Below are positions 1 through 6,021 of a DNA stretch of 7,599 bases, piece by piece; the first letter of the stretch is position 1; each line of letters starts with the position of its first letter. The notes under the pieces are model-generated. The model worked only from the letters and a program-made list of their open reading frames with translations, had not been told where the DNA came from and made no database searches. Source of the DNA: an uncultured Eubacteriales bacterium (lineage in GTDB: Bacteria > Bacillota > Clostridia > Lachnospirales > Anaerotignaceae); contig CAUHBX010000038.1 in the NCBI GenBank assembly GCA_959604475.1, positions 1 through 7,599 of the forward strand, read 5' to 3'. The position numbers were made by a program, and so were the translations under genes.

Positions 1-1254
1 GCTTCCGCCGAAATTGCGGTTATTTCGGCCAATGACGCAAGGCTTTCAAAGCTTGAAGAGGAAGGCAATAAAAATGCAGCAAAATTAAAAAGATTAACTG
101 GCCAGCCTGCAAAATTTTTAGCGACAATACAGGTAGCCATTACTCTTTCGGGCTTTTTGGCATCAGCCTTTGCCGCCGAAAACTTTTCCGACAAGCTTGT
201 TGACTGGGTAATTGGAATGGGCTATACAGCTGTTCCGGCTGCAACACTCAATTCAATAGCTGTCGTTTTGATTACACTGATACTTTCATATTTTACATTG
301 ATTTTCGGAGAGCTTGTGCCTAAACGTATCGCAATGAAAAAGGCTGATAAGCTCGCGCTGGCAATGGCGCCTATGATAACAGTTGTATCAAAGGTCTTTG
401 CTCCGATTGTTTGGCTTTTGACGGCTTCCACAAACGGGATACTCCGCCTTATAGGCATCGACCCCAATGCTGAGGAGGATGATGTCAGCGAGGAAGAGAT
501 AAGGCTCATGGTTGATGAAGGCGGGCAAAAGGGAATTATTGATGCAGAAGAGCAGGAAATGATAAATAATGTGTTTGAGTTTGACGATTTGACTGTGGAT
601 GAATTTGCTACACACAGAACGGATATATCGCTTCTCTGGCTTGACGAGTCGGTTGAGGAATGGGCAAACACTATACATGAAAGCAGGCATACAAAATACC
701 CTGTGTGTGACGAAACGGTTGATAAAGTCATAGGAATACTTGATGTTAAGGACTTTTTCAGGCTAATGGATGAGCCTAAGGAAAGAATTATTAAGGATGC
801 TGTAAAGCCGGCGTATTTTGTTCCGGAAAGCATCCATGCGGATGTGCTGTTCAGACAGATGAAAAAGACACATAATTATTTTGCGGTTGTACTTGACGAA
901 TACGGCGGAATGACAGGTATAGTAACAATGAACGACCTGCTTGAGCAGATTGTAGGCGATTTGGATGAAGAGCCTACCCCTGAGGAGGAAGAACCGGATA
1001 TAGAAAAAATCGACTCAAGGACATGGAAAATACAGGGCGGTGCAGAACTTGACGAAGTAGCCGATACCCTTAAAATAGAACTCCCTATAGAGGAATATGA
1101 TACCTTTGGAGGCTATATTTTCGGCAATTACGGTACAATACCTGATGACGGCTCAGTGTTTGAGATAAGTCTTCCGCCGCTTCATGTAAAGGTTACGGAA
1201 ATTAAGGACCATAGGATAAAAAAAGCACTCGTGTGCTTTGACGAGGCTATATAA
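1..1254 (+). CDS. CNNM/CorC (HlyC-type) family membrane protein with CBS pair, 5'-truncated
   Basis: The frame is open from base 1, so the gene begins upstream of the window; 417 residues are visible. Residue numbers here count from base 1. The first residues (ASAEIAVIS, then a Lys/Glu-rich stretch and FLATIQVAITLSGFLASAFA) match the N-terminal part of the DUF21/CNNM transmembrane domain. Further membrane segments follow, and GELVPKR (about 103-109) is a DUF21 hallmark. After the acidic linker come two CBS domains (about 203-320), with ILDVKDFF closing the first and VVLDEYGGMTGIVTMNDLLE in the second. A CorC/HlyC C-terminal domain occupies about 335-412 (DTFGGYIF). Characterised relatives include Mg2+ efflux proteins such as B. 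subtilis MpfA, and CBS domains in this family can bind adenine nucleotides. The name hemolysin is historical. A Mg2+/divalent-cation export role is inferred from family only. It stops at TAA 1252-1254, followed by a terminator. Confidence 0.93.
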   Translation, partial: ASAEIAVISANDARLSKLEEEGNKNAAKLKRLTGQPAKFLATIQVAITLSGFLASAFAAENFSDKLVDWVIGMGYTAVPAATLNSIAVVLITLILSYFTLIFGELVPKRIAMKKADKLALAMAPMITVVSKVFAPIVWLLTASTNGILRLIGIDPNAEEDDVSEEEIRLMVDEGGQKGIIDAEEQEMINNVFEFDDLTVDEFATHRTDISLLWLDESVEEWANTIHESRHTKYPVCDETVDKVIGILDVKDFFRLMDEPKERIIKDAVKPAYFVPESIHADVLFRQMKKTHNYFAVVLDEYGGMTGIVTMNDLLEQIVGDLDEEPTPEEEEPDIEKIDSRTWKIQGGAELDEVADTLKIELPIEEYDTFGGYIFGNYGTIPDDGSVFEISLPPLHVKVTEIKDHRIKKALVCFDEAI

Positions 1255-1269
1255 TGCTACATAAGATTT

Positions 1270-1295
1270 GCCGGGTTATTAACCCGGCTTTATTT
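1270..1295 (+). terminator. Intrinsic terminator after the CNNM/CorC gene
   Basis: An 8-bp perfect GC-rich stem, GCCGGGTT (1270-1277) with AACCCGGC (1281-1288), encloses a 3-nt loop and runs directly into TTTATTT. It lies 15 bp after the stop codon, which is typical of a rho-independent terminator and separates this gene from the larA unit. Confidence 0.9.
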
Positions 1296-1344
1296 ATGGG
1301 GATTTTATACTTGAGCTTTGTTTATAATGTTCAATATACAGCTG

Positions 1345-1373
1345 TTTAAAGCATTAATTTTAGAAGCTTTAAA
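1345..1373. promoter_or_regulatory. Inverted repeat upstream of the larA-family promoter (possible operator)
   Basis: TTTAAAGC (1345-1352) is repeated as its exact reverse complement GCTTTAAA (1366-1373) with 13 bp between. The right arm ends 12 bp before the predicted -35 box at 1386, a position where transcriptional activators often bind. It has no following T-tract, so it is unlikely to be a terminator. A regulator-binding role is inference; no regulator gene is in the window. Confidence 0.35.
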
Positions 1374-1385
1374 GGTAAAATCTTT

Positions 1386-1414
1386 TTGACTTAAATGCGT
1401 TAAAGTGCTAAAAT
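1386..1414 (+). promoter_or_regulatory. Sigma-A-type promoter for the larA-symporter unit
   Basis: TTGACT (1386-1391) is followed after exactly 17 bp by TAAAAT (1409-1414). A TG dinucleotide at 1406-1407 gives an extended -10 (TGCTAAAAT). Transcription would begin near 1421, leaving a leader of about 27 nt that contains the ribosome binding site GGAAAGG (1431-1437), with 10 nt before ATG 1448. Confidence 0.75.
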
Positions 1415-1447
1415 AAATATGCATATTTTAGGAAAGGACTAAAAAAG

Positions 1448-2755
1448 ATGGAAAATATCAAATTGAAGTACGGGAAGTCAGAAGTCGAAATATCTCTGGA
1501 GGGTGCGAAAAGCGTAAAGACTCTGCTTGAAAACCCTATGGAAGAGATTAAAGATATAAAAAAGGAATTTCGATACTGCGTTGAGGACGGGGTAATAGGC
1601 ACAAAGCCGTTGAAGGAGCTTGTTGCCGCCAATGACCTTGTGACAATAGTTATAAGCGATATGACAAGGTTTTGGATGCATCAGGACGTAATCTGCGAGC
1701 TTCTTGTAAGATATCTGCACGAGGATATGAATATGCCTTTTGAAAACATTTCCGTGGTCATAGCCCTTGGCACTCACAGAAAAAATTCCGAAGAGGAAAA
1801 GAAAATTCTTGCGGGAGAATATGTTTATAACAATGTTGCTGAGGTAGTCGACCATGACTGCGACGCTGACGACCTCGTTTATGTCGGTACAACTGATATG
1901 GGTACGCCAGTCAGTGTTAATCCGCTTGCGGTAGGAAGAAAGCTTATTGTAATAAGCGGCACGGTTCATCACCTGATGGCGGGCTATGGCGGGGGCAGAA
2001 AGAGTATTGTCCCCGGAATAGCTTCAAGGCAGACAATAAAGATGAACCATATACGGGCGCTTGACCCGGTAGAACCTAAATCAGACGGGAGGGTCGGAAG
2101 CGGCAAGTTTACAATGAATCCGATAAATATTGATATGAGAGAGGCCGGAGAGCTTGTAAACCCTGTATTTGGGATTAATATTTGCGTTAACTCGGCTTCA
2201 AAGCACAGCGGGCTTTTCTGCGGCGATTTTGATAAGGCATGGAAAGAAAGCTGCATGTACATTCAAAGGTCTTACGGACTTCCGATACAGAACGAGGCGG
2301 ATGTTGTATTTGTAAGCTGCGGAGGCTTTCCTAAGGACTTGAATTTCTACCAGTCTACAAAAAGCCTTTTTAACGGGATTAGGGCGCTGAAGGAGGGCGG
2401 CACAATAGTAATGCTTGCTGAGTGCAGCGAGGGCAGCGGCGCAAGGGATTTCTTTGACTGGATAGAGCCGTTAAAGGCGGGCTGCCTTGATGAAAGCCTG
2501 AGAAAGGACTTTACAATCGGGGGCTATATATTTTATGCGGCATGCGAGTCAATAAGAAAAGGCAGCGTACTGCTTCTTTCAAGCCTTGACCCTGCCGAAA
2601 TCGAGGATATGGGTGTTAAATCCTTTAACAGCATGGACGAGCTTATGAAAAATGTCGATGTAAACGGAAAGGATGTATACGTAATACCCTATGGGGGCAG
2701 CATTGTGCCCCAGCTTCAGGAGACATACAGGGAATTTATAGACGACTTAAAATAA
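1448..2755 (+). CDS. larA: LarA-family nickel-pincer racemase/epimerase (lactate racemase-like)
   Basis: This 435-residue protein has the length and layout of LarA (DUF2088 plus C-terminal domain). Characterised LarA interconverts D- and L-lactate with a nickel-pincer nucleotide cofactor made by LarB, LarE and LarC; homologues act on other 2-hydroxy acids or sugar acids. Visible landmarks are DMTR (71-74), GTHR with H110, and HHLMAGYGGGRKSIVPG (174-190). In that last motif H175 aligns with the nickel-binding His and K185 with the cofactor-linked Lys. H201 in IKMNH follows, then FPKDLNFYQSTK (294-305). Spacings from H175 to K185 and to H201 equal those in the Lactiplantibacillus enzyme as I recall it. 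Differences from that enzyme are H174 where a Pro usually precedes the metal His, and DMTRFW in place of a DxTRP motif. All catalytic residues appear present, so it should be active, but the substrate is uncertain. The ATG is supported by GGAAAGG at 1431-1437. The symporter gene starts 19 bp downstream. Confidence is high for family and lower for lactate as substrate. Confidence 0.85.
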   Translation: MENIKLKYGKSEVEISLEGAKSVKTLLENPMEEIKDIKKEFRYCVEDGVIGTKPLKELVAANDLVTIVISDMTRFWMHQDVICELLVRYLHEDMNMPFENISVVIALGTHRKNSEEEKKILAGEYVYNNVAEVVDHDCDADDLVYVGTTDMGTPVSVNPLAVGRKLIVISGTVHHLMAGYGGGRKSIVPGIASRQTIKMNHIRALDPVEPKSDGRVGSGKFTMNPINIDMREAGELVNPVFGINICVNSASKHSGLFCGDFDKAWKESCMYIQRSYGLPIQNEADVVFVSCGGFPKDLNFYQSTKSLFNGIRALKEGGTIVMLAECSEGSGARDFFDWIEPLKAGCLDESLRKDFTIGGYIFYAACESIRKGSVLLLSSLDPAEIEDMGVKSFNSMDELMKNVDVNGKDVYVIPYGGSIVPQLQETYREFIDDLK

Positions 2756-2774
2756 AACTTGGAGGACACCAAAG

Positions 2775-4181
2775 ATGAACATACCTTTAATCATTGTTAT
2801 TTTATATGTTTTATTGCTGTTTGGTATAAGCTTTTATGTTTCAAATAAGCAAAAAAAGGACGGAGATTCTTTTCTGCTTTATAAGGGGAAAAACGGAATA
2901 TTTGTTGTGGCTTCAAGTATTGCAGGCCTTGCAATCGGCGGGGCCTCTACCATAGGTATAGCTGAAAATGCATTCACCGTAGGCCTTTCGGCGGGATGGT
3001 ACGATACGGCATGGGCGATAGGAGCGGTTATAACAGCCTTTCTTGCGGTTAAATATTTAAGAAAAAGCGGCTACAGTACGATAAGCGCCCTGGTAAATGA
3101 AATGTACGGAAAAAAAACAAGCTTTATTATGGTAGTATCCATGTGTATAATCCAGTCTGGTATAATTGCCCTTCAGTATAAGGCTGGCGGCTCCATACTG
3201 GCAGCACTTCTCCCGGAAATATTTACGACAGAGTCAGGGACATTCTTTTCGTTTATTATTTTCATGCTTGTAGCCATGATTGGCGGAATGGGAAGCGTAT
3301 CCCTCACAAATGTGCTTAATCTTATACTCATATATGTAGGCGTTATCGTTGCCACTGTAATTGTTCTCAGCGGACACGGAGGCTGGAGTGCTATACAGAC
3401 TCTTGTAGCGGCTGAGCCGGAGGTGCCATATATGAGCCTTACAGAGGGCATGGGCTGGATAGGGATTATAAGCTGGATTATTGTTATGATAGGAAATACG
3501 AATTCAGTGCAGGGTGTTGTACAGATTGGCCTGACCGGAAAGGACGACAGGTCGGCCAAATGGGGTTATATAATTGGAGCAGTACTTATGGTGCCGGTAG
3601 GTTTTATATGCGCGCTTTTAGGCGTAGCCAGCAAGGCACTTCTTCCGGAGGCCGCTGCTGCGGAGGCGCTTCCTAAAATATTAATGAGCATACCTCCTGT
3701 ACTTGGCGGAATTACGCTTTCCGGCCTTTGGGCGGCTGATATGGGAACCGGCTGTTCCATGATTGTGGGGCTTTCCACAACTGTCAGCTCCGACATTGTA
3801 TACCGTCTGCCTGTGGGACAGAAGCTGCAAAATAGGAAGGCGGCTGTTAATAAAATAATAGTTGTACTTTCAAGTATAGTTACATACCTCATAGCTACCC
3901 AGATGGGAGCAATTCTCGGCGCAATGCAGAAGGCGCTTTCACTTGCAATCGGGACCTCATTCATAGTAATCGGCGCACTTCTCGCACCTAAATTTTCAAG
4001 CAGAAAGGCCGGCTTCTGGACGATTCTGGCTTCAATTATAGCAATTATACTCTGGAACTTTATTCCTTCGCTTACAGGCGTGTTCAAGAGTGTAGGCATA
4101 TTCATGGTTATTGTCTGCGGTGTGGTATTTATGATAATAAGTGCGGTTGATAAGGATAAGGTACAGGCTAACACAAAGTAA
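2775..4181 (+). CDS. Sodium:solute symporter family (SSS) permease
   Basis: This 468-residue polytopic protein has about 13 hydrophobic segments (near 4-22, 43-69, 74-92, 115-135, 157-176, 178-199, 226-244, 264-286, 310-335, 359-381, 385-405, 412-432, 437-457), the number typical of SSS transporters. The glycine-rich early segment SSIAGLAIGGAST (47-59) and the segment AADMGTGCSMIVGLSTTVSSDIV, split around 320-342, resemble TM1 and the Na+-site helix TM8 of the family (LeuT fold). It probably imports an organic solute with Na+. A strong GGAGG at 2761-2765, 9 nt before the ATG, sets the start. It begins 19 bp after the LarA-family gene with no terminator between, so the two are probably co-transcribed. 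By context the substrate is inferred to be the hydroxy acid handled by that enzyme; sequence alone does not identify it. A strong hairpin follows immediately. Confidence 0.85.
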   Translation: MNIPLIIVILYVLLLFGISFYVSNKQKKDGDSFLLYKGKNGIFVVASSIAGLAIGGASTIGIAENAFTVGLSAGWYDTAWAIGAVITAFLAVKYLRKSGYSTISALVNEMYGKKTSFIMVVSMCIIQSGIIALQYKAGGSILAALLPEIFTTESGTFFSFIIFMLVAMIGGMGSVSLTNVLNLILIYVGVIVATVIVLSGHGGWSAIQTLVAAEPEVPYMSLTEGMGWIGIISWIIVMIGNTNSVQGVVQIGLTGKDDRSAKWGYIIGAVLMVPVGFICALLGVASKALLPEAAAAEALPKILMSIPPVLGGITLSGLWAADMGTGCSMIVGLSTTVSSDIVYRLPVGQKLQNRKAAVNKIIVVLSSIVTYLIATQMGAILGAMQKALSLAIGTSFIVIGALLAPKFSSRKAGFWTILASIIAIILWNFIPSLTGVFKSVGIFMVIVCGVVFMIISAVDKDKVQANTK

Positions 4182-4183
4182 AT

Positions 4184-4215
4184 AAAAAAGGAGATGTATT
4201 AACATCTCCTTTTTT
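4184..4215. terminator. Bidirectional terminator between convergent symporter and HAD genes
   Basis: GGAGATGT (4190-4197) pairs with ACATCTCC (4202-4209) around the 4-nt loop ATTA. The stem is flanked by six A on the left (4184-4189) and six T on the right (4210-4215), so it can terminate transcription in both directions. It begins 2 bp after the symporter stop, and its T-tract contains part of the HAD gene's stop codon (4214-4216). Confidence 0.92.
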
Positions 4216-4828
4216 ATTTGATTACTTCATCAGCCAGTATTTCAATTGCATCCCAGTCATTGCGGTTCATATGGTCATAAACGGCTATTAAATGGCACCC
4301 GGCACCCTTTGCGCTTTTGGCGGCATAAAGTGCGTCTTCATAGACTGTTGTGTTTTCAGGCCTGAAGCCCATCAAATCACAGGTTTTTAAAAATATATCA
4401 GGGGTTCTTTTGGACATTCCAAGGGTTTGGGCAGTATAAACCTCTTTAAAGCAGTGGCCTATACCGTTTCTGTTCATAGCGGCAATGGCTAAATCCCTGT
4501 CAGAGGTTGTTAGTATGCACATTTTAGAGCCGTTTTCGTATTCTGAGAGAACAAGCTCCTTCATGCCCGGCTTTAATTTAAGCTCGTTACGGTATTTATT
4601 GCTTATCAGCTTTAGAAAGTCCTTAACGATACCCTTCACAGTCCCTTCAAGCCCGAGATGCGTAATAAAGTACTGCGCTGATTCTTCCAGCGTTTTGTTT
4701 TCTATTACTTCCTTTAAATCAGGAGGTGGGTTTATTCCCTTTTTTATAAGATATATACTGCCGAGATTCTCCCACATTCCCATGGAATCAAGCAGTGTTC
4801 CGTCCATGTCAAAAATTATATTTCTCAT
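4214..4828 (-). CDS. HAD-superfamily phosphatase (beta-phosphoglucomutase-like, subfamily IA)
   Basis: This 204-residue soluble protein carries the four HAD motifs in order. Motif I is DMDGT with nucleophile D7 and acid/base D9; motif II is ILTTSD (105-110); the motif III Lys is in SKRTPDIF (K140); motif IV is YEDALYAAKSAKGAG with E164-D165. Residues about 15-85 form a helical C1-type cap. Such enzymes hydrolyse small phosphorylated metabolites or, less often, isomerise sugar phosphates; the cap gives no clear substrate. Its ATG overlaps the stop of the upstream thiamine-binding protein gene by one base (TAATG), so it is probably translationally coupled and in one operon. That pairing makes a phosphatase step in thiamine or pyrimidine-phosphate salvage a reasonable guess, but a general house-cleaning phosphatase is equally possible. 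Confidence 0.88.
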   Translation of the reverse strand: MRNIIFDMDGTLLDSMGMWENLGSIYLIKKGINPPPDLKEVIENKTLEESAQYFITHLGLEGTVKGIVKDFLKLISNKYRNELKLKPGMKELVLSEYENGSKMCILTTSDRDLAIAAMNRNGIGHCFKEVYTAQTLGMSKRTPDIFLKTCDLMGFRPENTTVYEDALYAAKSAKGAGCHLIAVYDHMNRNDWDAIEILADEVIK

Positions 4829-5148
4829 TATTCCCAGTCTTTTTCATTGTTTCCGTCAAGATACTTGTCTGTTTTCTGGTTGATAGTAAGTATTCCTTCA
4901 GTAGGGTTAAAGTCGATTTTTACGTAGCTCATCACACTTGGGGCGCCTGCCTCAATTGCTATGTACTGGCACTGCTTTACAATGTCTATAAGCTGGTCAA
5001 GCTCGCCCTCGATAGTTGTTTCAAAGGGTGATACAAATGTTTTAAGCCCTTGGGCTTTAATATATTCTATGCACTTGTCAACCACTTCGCAGATTTTGCC
5101 TTTATCGGTTACTCCAGGCAGAACCTGTATTGCTACACTCGCTTTCAT
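4828..5148 (-). CDS. MTH1187/YqgV-family thiamine-binding protein
   Basis: This 106-residue protein matches the small ferredoxin-fold family PF01910 (formerly DUF77; MTH1187, yeast Ecm15, B. subtilis YqgV). The core signature is SPFETTIEGELDQLIDIV, followed by a second half with SYVKIDF and a terminal INQKTDKY. Members form oligomers, and related YkoF-type proteins bind thiamine or its hydroxymethylpyrimidine moiety; no catalytic activity is established. The start is placed at MKASVAIQ because AAGGAGGA (5156-5163) sits 7 nt upstream. An in-frame ATG 17 codons further out has no such site and would cover the ribosome binding site itself. It is first in a two-gene unit, its TAA overlapping the HAD phosphatase ATG. 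No signal peptide is seen, so it should be cytoplasmic. The family call is solid; ligand binding is inferred from the family. Confidence 0.82.
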   Translation of the reverse strand: MKASVAIQVLPGVTDKGKICEVVDKCIEYIKAQGLKTFVSPFETTIEGELDQLIDIVKQCQYIAIEAGAPSVMSYVKIDFNPTEGILTINQKTDKYLDGNNEKDWE

Positions 5149-5155
5149 GCTGTAT

Positions 5156-5163
5156 TCCTCCTT
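5156..5163 (-). promoter_or_regulatory. Ribosome binding site fixing the thiamine-binding protein start
   Basis: On the minus strand this reads AAGGAGGA, near-perfect complementarity to the 16S anti-Shine-Dalgarno, with 7 nt before ATG 5148-5146. It decides against the longer reading frame starting at 5199. Confidence 0.9.
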
Positions 5164-5189
5164 AATGCAATTAAATTCCTTTATTTTAT

Positions 5190-5218
5190 AGAATATCACA
5201 GCGGCAATTTTAATTCAA
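5190..5218 (-). promoter_or_regulatory. Predicted promoter for the thiamine-binding/HAD operon
   Basis: Read on the minus strand, TTGAAT (5218-5213) is followed after 17 bp by TATTCT (5195-5190), and a TG at 5198-5197 gives an extended -10 (TGATATTCT). Transcription would begin near 5183, leaving a leader of about 35 nt. That is too short for a TPP riboswitch, and none was recognised. Confidence 0.5.
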
Positions 5219-5287
5219 GGATATAATTTTGCGGTTCATACCGTAAATAAAGCGCCGTATAAAATTCCGTCGATTTTACCAAATGCC

Positions 5288-5316
5288 TTGAACAGGACAA
5301 GTAGATATGCTAGTAT
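5288..5316 (+). promoter_or_regulatory. Predicted promoter for the small lipoprotein gene
   Basis: TTGAAC (5288-5293) and TAGTAT (5311-5316) are 17 bp apart, with TGC directly before the -10 (extended -10). The start point would be near 5323, giving a leader of about 63 nt. The promoter is divergent to the one at 5190-5218, with about 70 bp between the two -35 boxes. Confidence 0.55.
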
Positions 5317-5385
5317 GTAAATATATTATAGTCCCCTTTAGCGGATAAAGCGTACCAACAAACCGAAATTGACGGAGGTTTCTCT

Positions 5386-5838
5386 ATGAAAAAGATGACA
5401 GTACTATTATTTATGTTTATAATTATAATTGGCTTGACAGCTTGCGTAAATGGTAACGCTGATGCTTCTGACATATCAGATGGGAATGATATGACCATAA
5501 AATTGGAATTAGATAAAGACTATGATGATACAGACCCATTTGTAAATGAAAAACTATTTTGTGTGACCGAGAATTTGGATTCTTTAATAGCTGAAGGCAC
5601 TTTGAATTTAGTTGGCGAGAGCATAGTTTTAGAAGTTAAAAACAACAAGACAAATGAAGTCCTATGGAGTAAAACATGGGAAGAGGATGTTAAGTCAGAG
5701 CCCGTCTCCATCTCACTTGAAAATCTAAAAACAGATGATGAATATGTTGTATGCCTTACAGGGATAAAAATAGACTATGCTGTTTTGGAGATTACCTTTG
5801 ACAGTAACTTCGTACAGGAAAGGGCAATGCCCTTATGA
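5386..5838 (+). CDS. Small secreted lipoprotein of unknown function
   Basis: This 150-residue protein begins with a lipoprotein signal peptide: MKKM, a hydrophobic core (about 5-16, VLLFMFIIIIG) and the lipobox LTAC with C20 as the lipidated cysteine. It should therefore be anchored on the outer face of the cytoplasmic membrane. The mature part starts with an Asp/Asn/Ser-rich linker (about 21-36). An acidic domain follows with alternating hydrophobic residues, for example TLNLVGESIVLEVKNN and YAVLEITFDSN, suggesting a small beta-sandwich. I do not recognise the family. The ATG is supported by CGGAGG at 5373-5378, 7 nt upstream. It has its own predicted promoter and a downstream hairpin, so it is monocistronic. 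By hand count 5401-5820 is 34% GC, against about 49% for three sampled 60-base lines of the larA-family gene. Its leucines are mostly TTA, TTG and CTA rather than CTT, which suggests a different history from its neighbours. Confidence 0.8.
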   Translation: MKKMTVLLFMFIIIIGLTACVNGNADASDISDGNDMTIKLELDKDYDDTDPFVNEKLFCVTENLDSLIAEGTLNLVGESIVLEVKNNKTNEVLWSKTWEEDVKSEPVSISLENLKTDDEYVVCLTGIKIDYAVLEITFDSNFVQERAMPL

Positions 5839-5898
5839 TAATTTGTGTTGCCAAGCTGTCCAGATACTCATTATAAAATATAATATGAATTCAAGTAA

Positions 5899-5933
5899 AA
5901 GAATCCCTGCACCGAAAAAGTGCAGGGATTCTT
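5899..5933 (+). terminator. Long hairpin after the lipoprotein gene, probable terminator
   Basis: A perfect 14-bp stem, AAGAATCCCTGCAC (5899-5912) with GTGCAGGGATTCTT (5920-5933), encloses the 7-nt loop CGAAAAA. On the plus strand it is followed by a T-rich but interrupted tail (TTATTAGTTATTTAT). On the minus strand the stem leads into TTTTAC, so it may also back up termination of transcripts from livF. It lies 60 bp after the lipoprotein stop. Confidence 0.8.
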
Positions 5934-5985
5934 ATTAGTTATTTATACGAAGGCCGCATTATCTTTGGTTAAATTATTGGAGCAG

Positions 5986-6016
5986 ATAATAAATGCCCCG
6001 GTAATTCCGGGGCATT
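5986..6016 (-). terminator. Intrinsic terminator after livF
   Basis: A 10-bp perfect stem, AATGCCCCGG (5992-6001) with CCGGGGCATT (6007-6016), has a 5-nt loop. Read on the minus strand it continues into TATTAT, giving a modest U-rich tail. It sits 5 bp beyond the livF stop codon and closes the liv operon. Confidence 0.85.
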
Positions 6017-6021
6017 GTAAA

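Noticed and set aside
157..1254. TTG at 157 as the start of the CNNM/CorC gene
   Set aside because: The same frame is open back to base 1 and its translation matches the upstream part of the DUF21 domain, so the gene is truncated by the window edge and 157 is internal.
1323..1328. Perfect TATAAT at 1323-1328 as a second larA promoter
   Set aside because: The nearest TTGA-like box (1311) is only 6 bp away and nothing resembling a -35 lies at 16-18 bp; the promoter at 1386-1414 is far better.
3566..4174. Long minus-strand frames opposite the symporter, larA-family and CNNM genes
   Set aside because: They are antisense shadows of well-supported genes, lack sensible domain content or ribosome binding sites, and their Ser/Ile/Thr-rich composition mirrors the sense codons.
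5149..5199. Longer form of the thiamine-binding protein starting at 5199
   Set aside because: The extra 17 codons run through the strong ribosome binding site at 5156-5163 and the predicted transcription start, and do not match the family N-terminus.
5360..5381. AAACC/GGTTT pairing that could hide the lipoprotein ribosome binding site
   Set aside because: A 5-bp AT-containing stem with a 12-nt loop is too weak to claim as a regulatory structure without conservation.
5149..5385. TPP or other riboswitch in the divergent intergenic region
   Set aside because: The predicted minus-strand leader is only about 35 nt, and no conserved TPP core was seen on either strand; the region is explained by two divergent promoters and leaders.
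5820..5834. AAGGGC-AAT-GCCCTT hairpin at the end of the lipoprotein gene
   Set aside because: It is a short stem inside the last codons with no T-tract; the longer hairpin at 5899-5933 is the better terminator.
5885..5938. 17-codon plus-strand reading frame (ATG 5885 to TAG) over the hairpin
   Set aside because: No ribosome binding site precedes it and its sequence is dictated by the 14-bp inverted repeat; it is best explained as a chance frame through a terminator.
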